Origin: Romanomermis culicivorax
Lineage: Eukaryota > Nematoda > Enoplea > Mermithida > Mermithidae
NCBI GenBank assembly: GCA_963922205.1
Contig: CAWUHX010000379.1
Coordinates: 62,001 to 126,000, forward strand
DNA: 64,000 bases
Reading direction: 5' to 3'
Shown here: one piece after another, positions 63,600 to 64,000 of the stretch
How the letters are laid out: each line of letters starts with the position of its first letter
Numbering within the stretch: position 1 is the first letter of the stretch
Notes under the pieces: model-generated
What the model was told of the DNA's origin: nothing
The model's input: only the letters and a program-made list of their open reading frames with translations
The model's database searches: none
Made by a program: the position numbers and the translations under genes

Positions 63600-64000
63600 G
63601 TAAGTGTCATTTCACAGTTTACTGTCTCATTAATCCTGAATACAAAAAAAAAGAATTTTATAACAGTACTCGTAGAGTTTGGCTGAGCCGAATTGATTGT
63701 GTCCTTTTGCAGTTAAACAAACAAATAAAAAATTATTGTGGAGGATTATGAAGTGTCTGTGTTTCCAAACTGTAGAAGAATGAGTAAAAAATATCTTTTC
63801 ATTCGAAATATATTTGCCACAAAACGCGCGTAGGATTCGTTTCTTGGAAAACTGTCGAGTCGACTGAAACATAGGGGCGGACGATATTTCTTAAAGACTC
63901 GTGGATCGTGAATAGACACAATACTTTATATGTGGTTTGAAAATGTGGTTTACTCCAACAAACGAAGTTCTAAAAATAATTTTTCTATCTTGCTGACATC
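63600..64000. other. Start of receptor intron 4
   Basis: No exon recognised. The next expected block (after the Cys-loop, YxWTTxD-like) is not visible before the window ends. Confidence 0.5.

Overview
The window is eukaryotic, from an AT-rich, intron-rich and repeat-rich invertebrate animal genome. Evidence: GT/AG-spliced genes with long introns, a class IV P-type ATPase, an anionic Cys-loop receptor, a mariner, a Gypsy-type retroelement and many MITEs. The phylum cannot be named from sequence alone. A receptor most like invertebrate glutamate-gated chloride channels makes an ecdysozoan or lophotrochozoan likely, but this is inference.

Region 1 (about 1.07-36.74 kb, minus strand): an ATP8B-type phospholipid flippase. 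I could place 13 exons whose phases join without a break to about 1,066 residues. Only the N-terminal tip and the C-terminal tail are missing. Its introns are packed with transposable elements: TAA-flanked PIF/Harbinger-like elements, 8-bp-TSD hAT-like MITEs, TA-flanked Tc1-like MITEs, minisatellites, a decayed Gypsy-type element holding a mariner, and an unrecognised ORF block at 16.7-19.0 kb. The 16-kb intron between the exons ending at 31,074 and starting at 14,767 holds most of these.

Region 2 (37,433-58,682): one very large DNA transposon, 21.25 kb, bounded by a perfect 9-bp target-site duplication (GCTAGGCTA) and long inverted repeats that start GGGTAGCACTAAAACCC. Each end carries about 1.1-1.25 kb of recognisable TIR, then tandem modules, then about 300-bp units in mirrored positions. 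The core has two divergent gene sets. Leftward is a MULE-type transposase with a SWIM-like tail, followed by accessory ORFs. Rightward is a small basic/acidic ORF, a UPF1/NAM7-like SF1 helicase and a further unknown gene. Both main genes carry in-frame stops, mostly TGA. A short motif, CAGCTACYYR, occurs 19 times in the core. It always points away from the centre at about 46.5-46.9 kb and lies in several different reading frames. This element and its polar motif are the most interesting content of the window.

Region 3 (58.7-64.0 kb, plus strand): spacer with MITEs, then the first four exons of an anionic Cys-loop ligand-gated channel subunit (signal peptide, N-terminal ligand-binding domain, Cys-loop). 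The gene runs off the right edge. Flippase and receptor diverge. The giant transposon sits between the most 5' flippase exon found and the receptor, possibly within the flippase's upstream or first-intron region.
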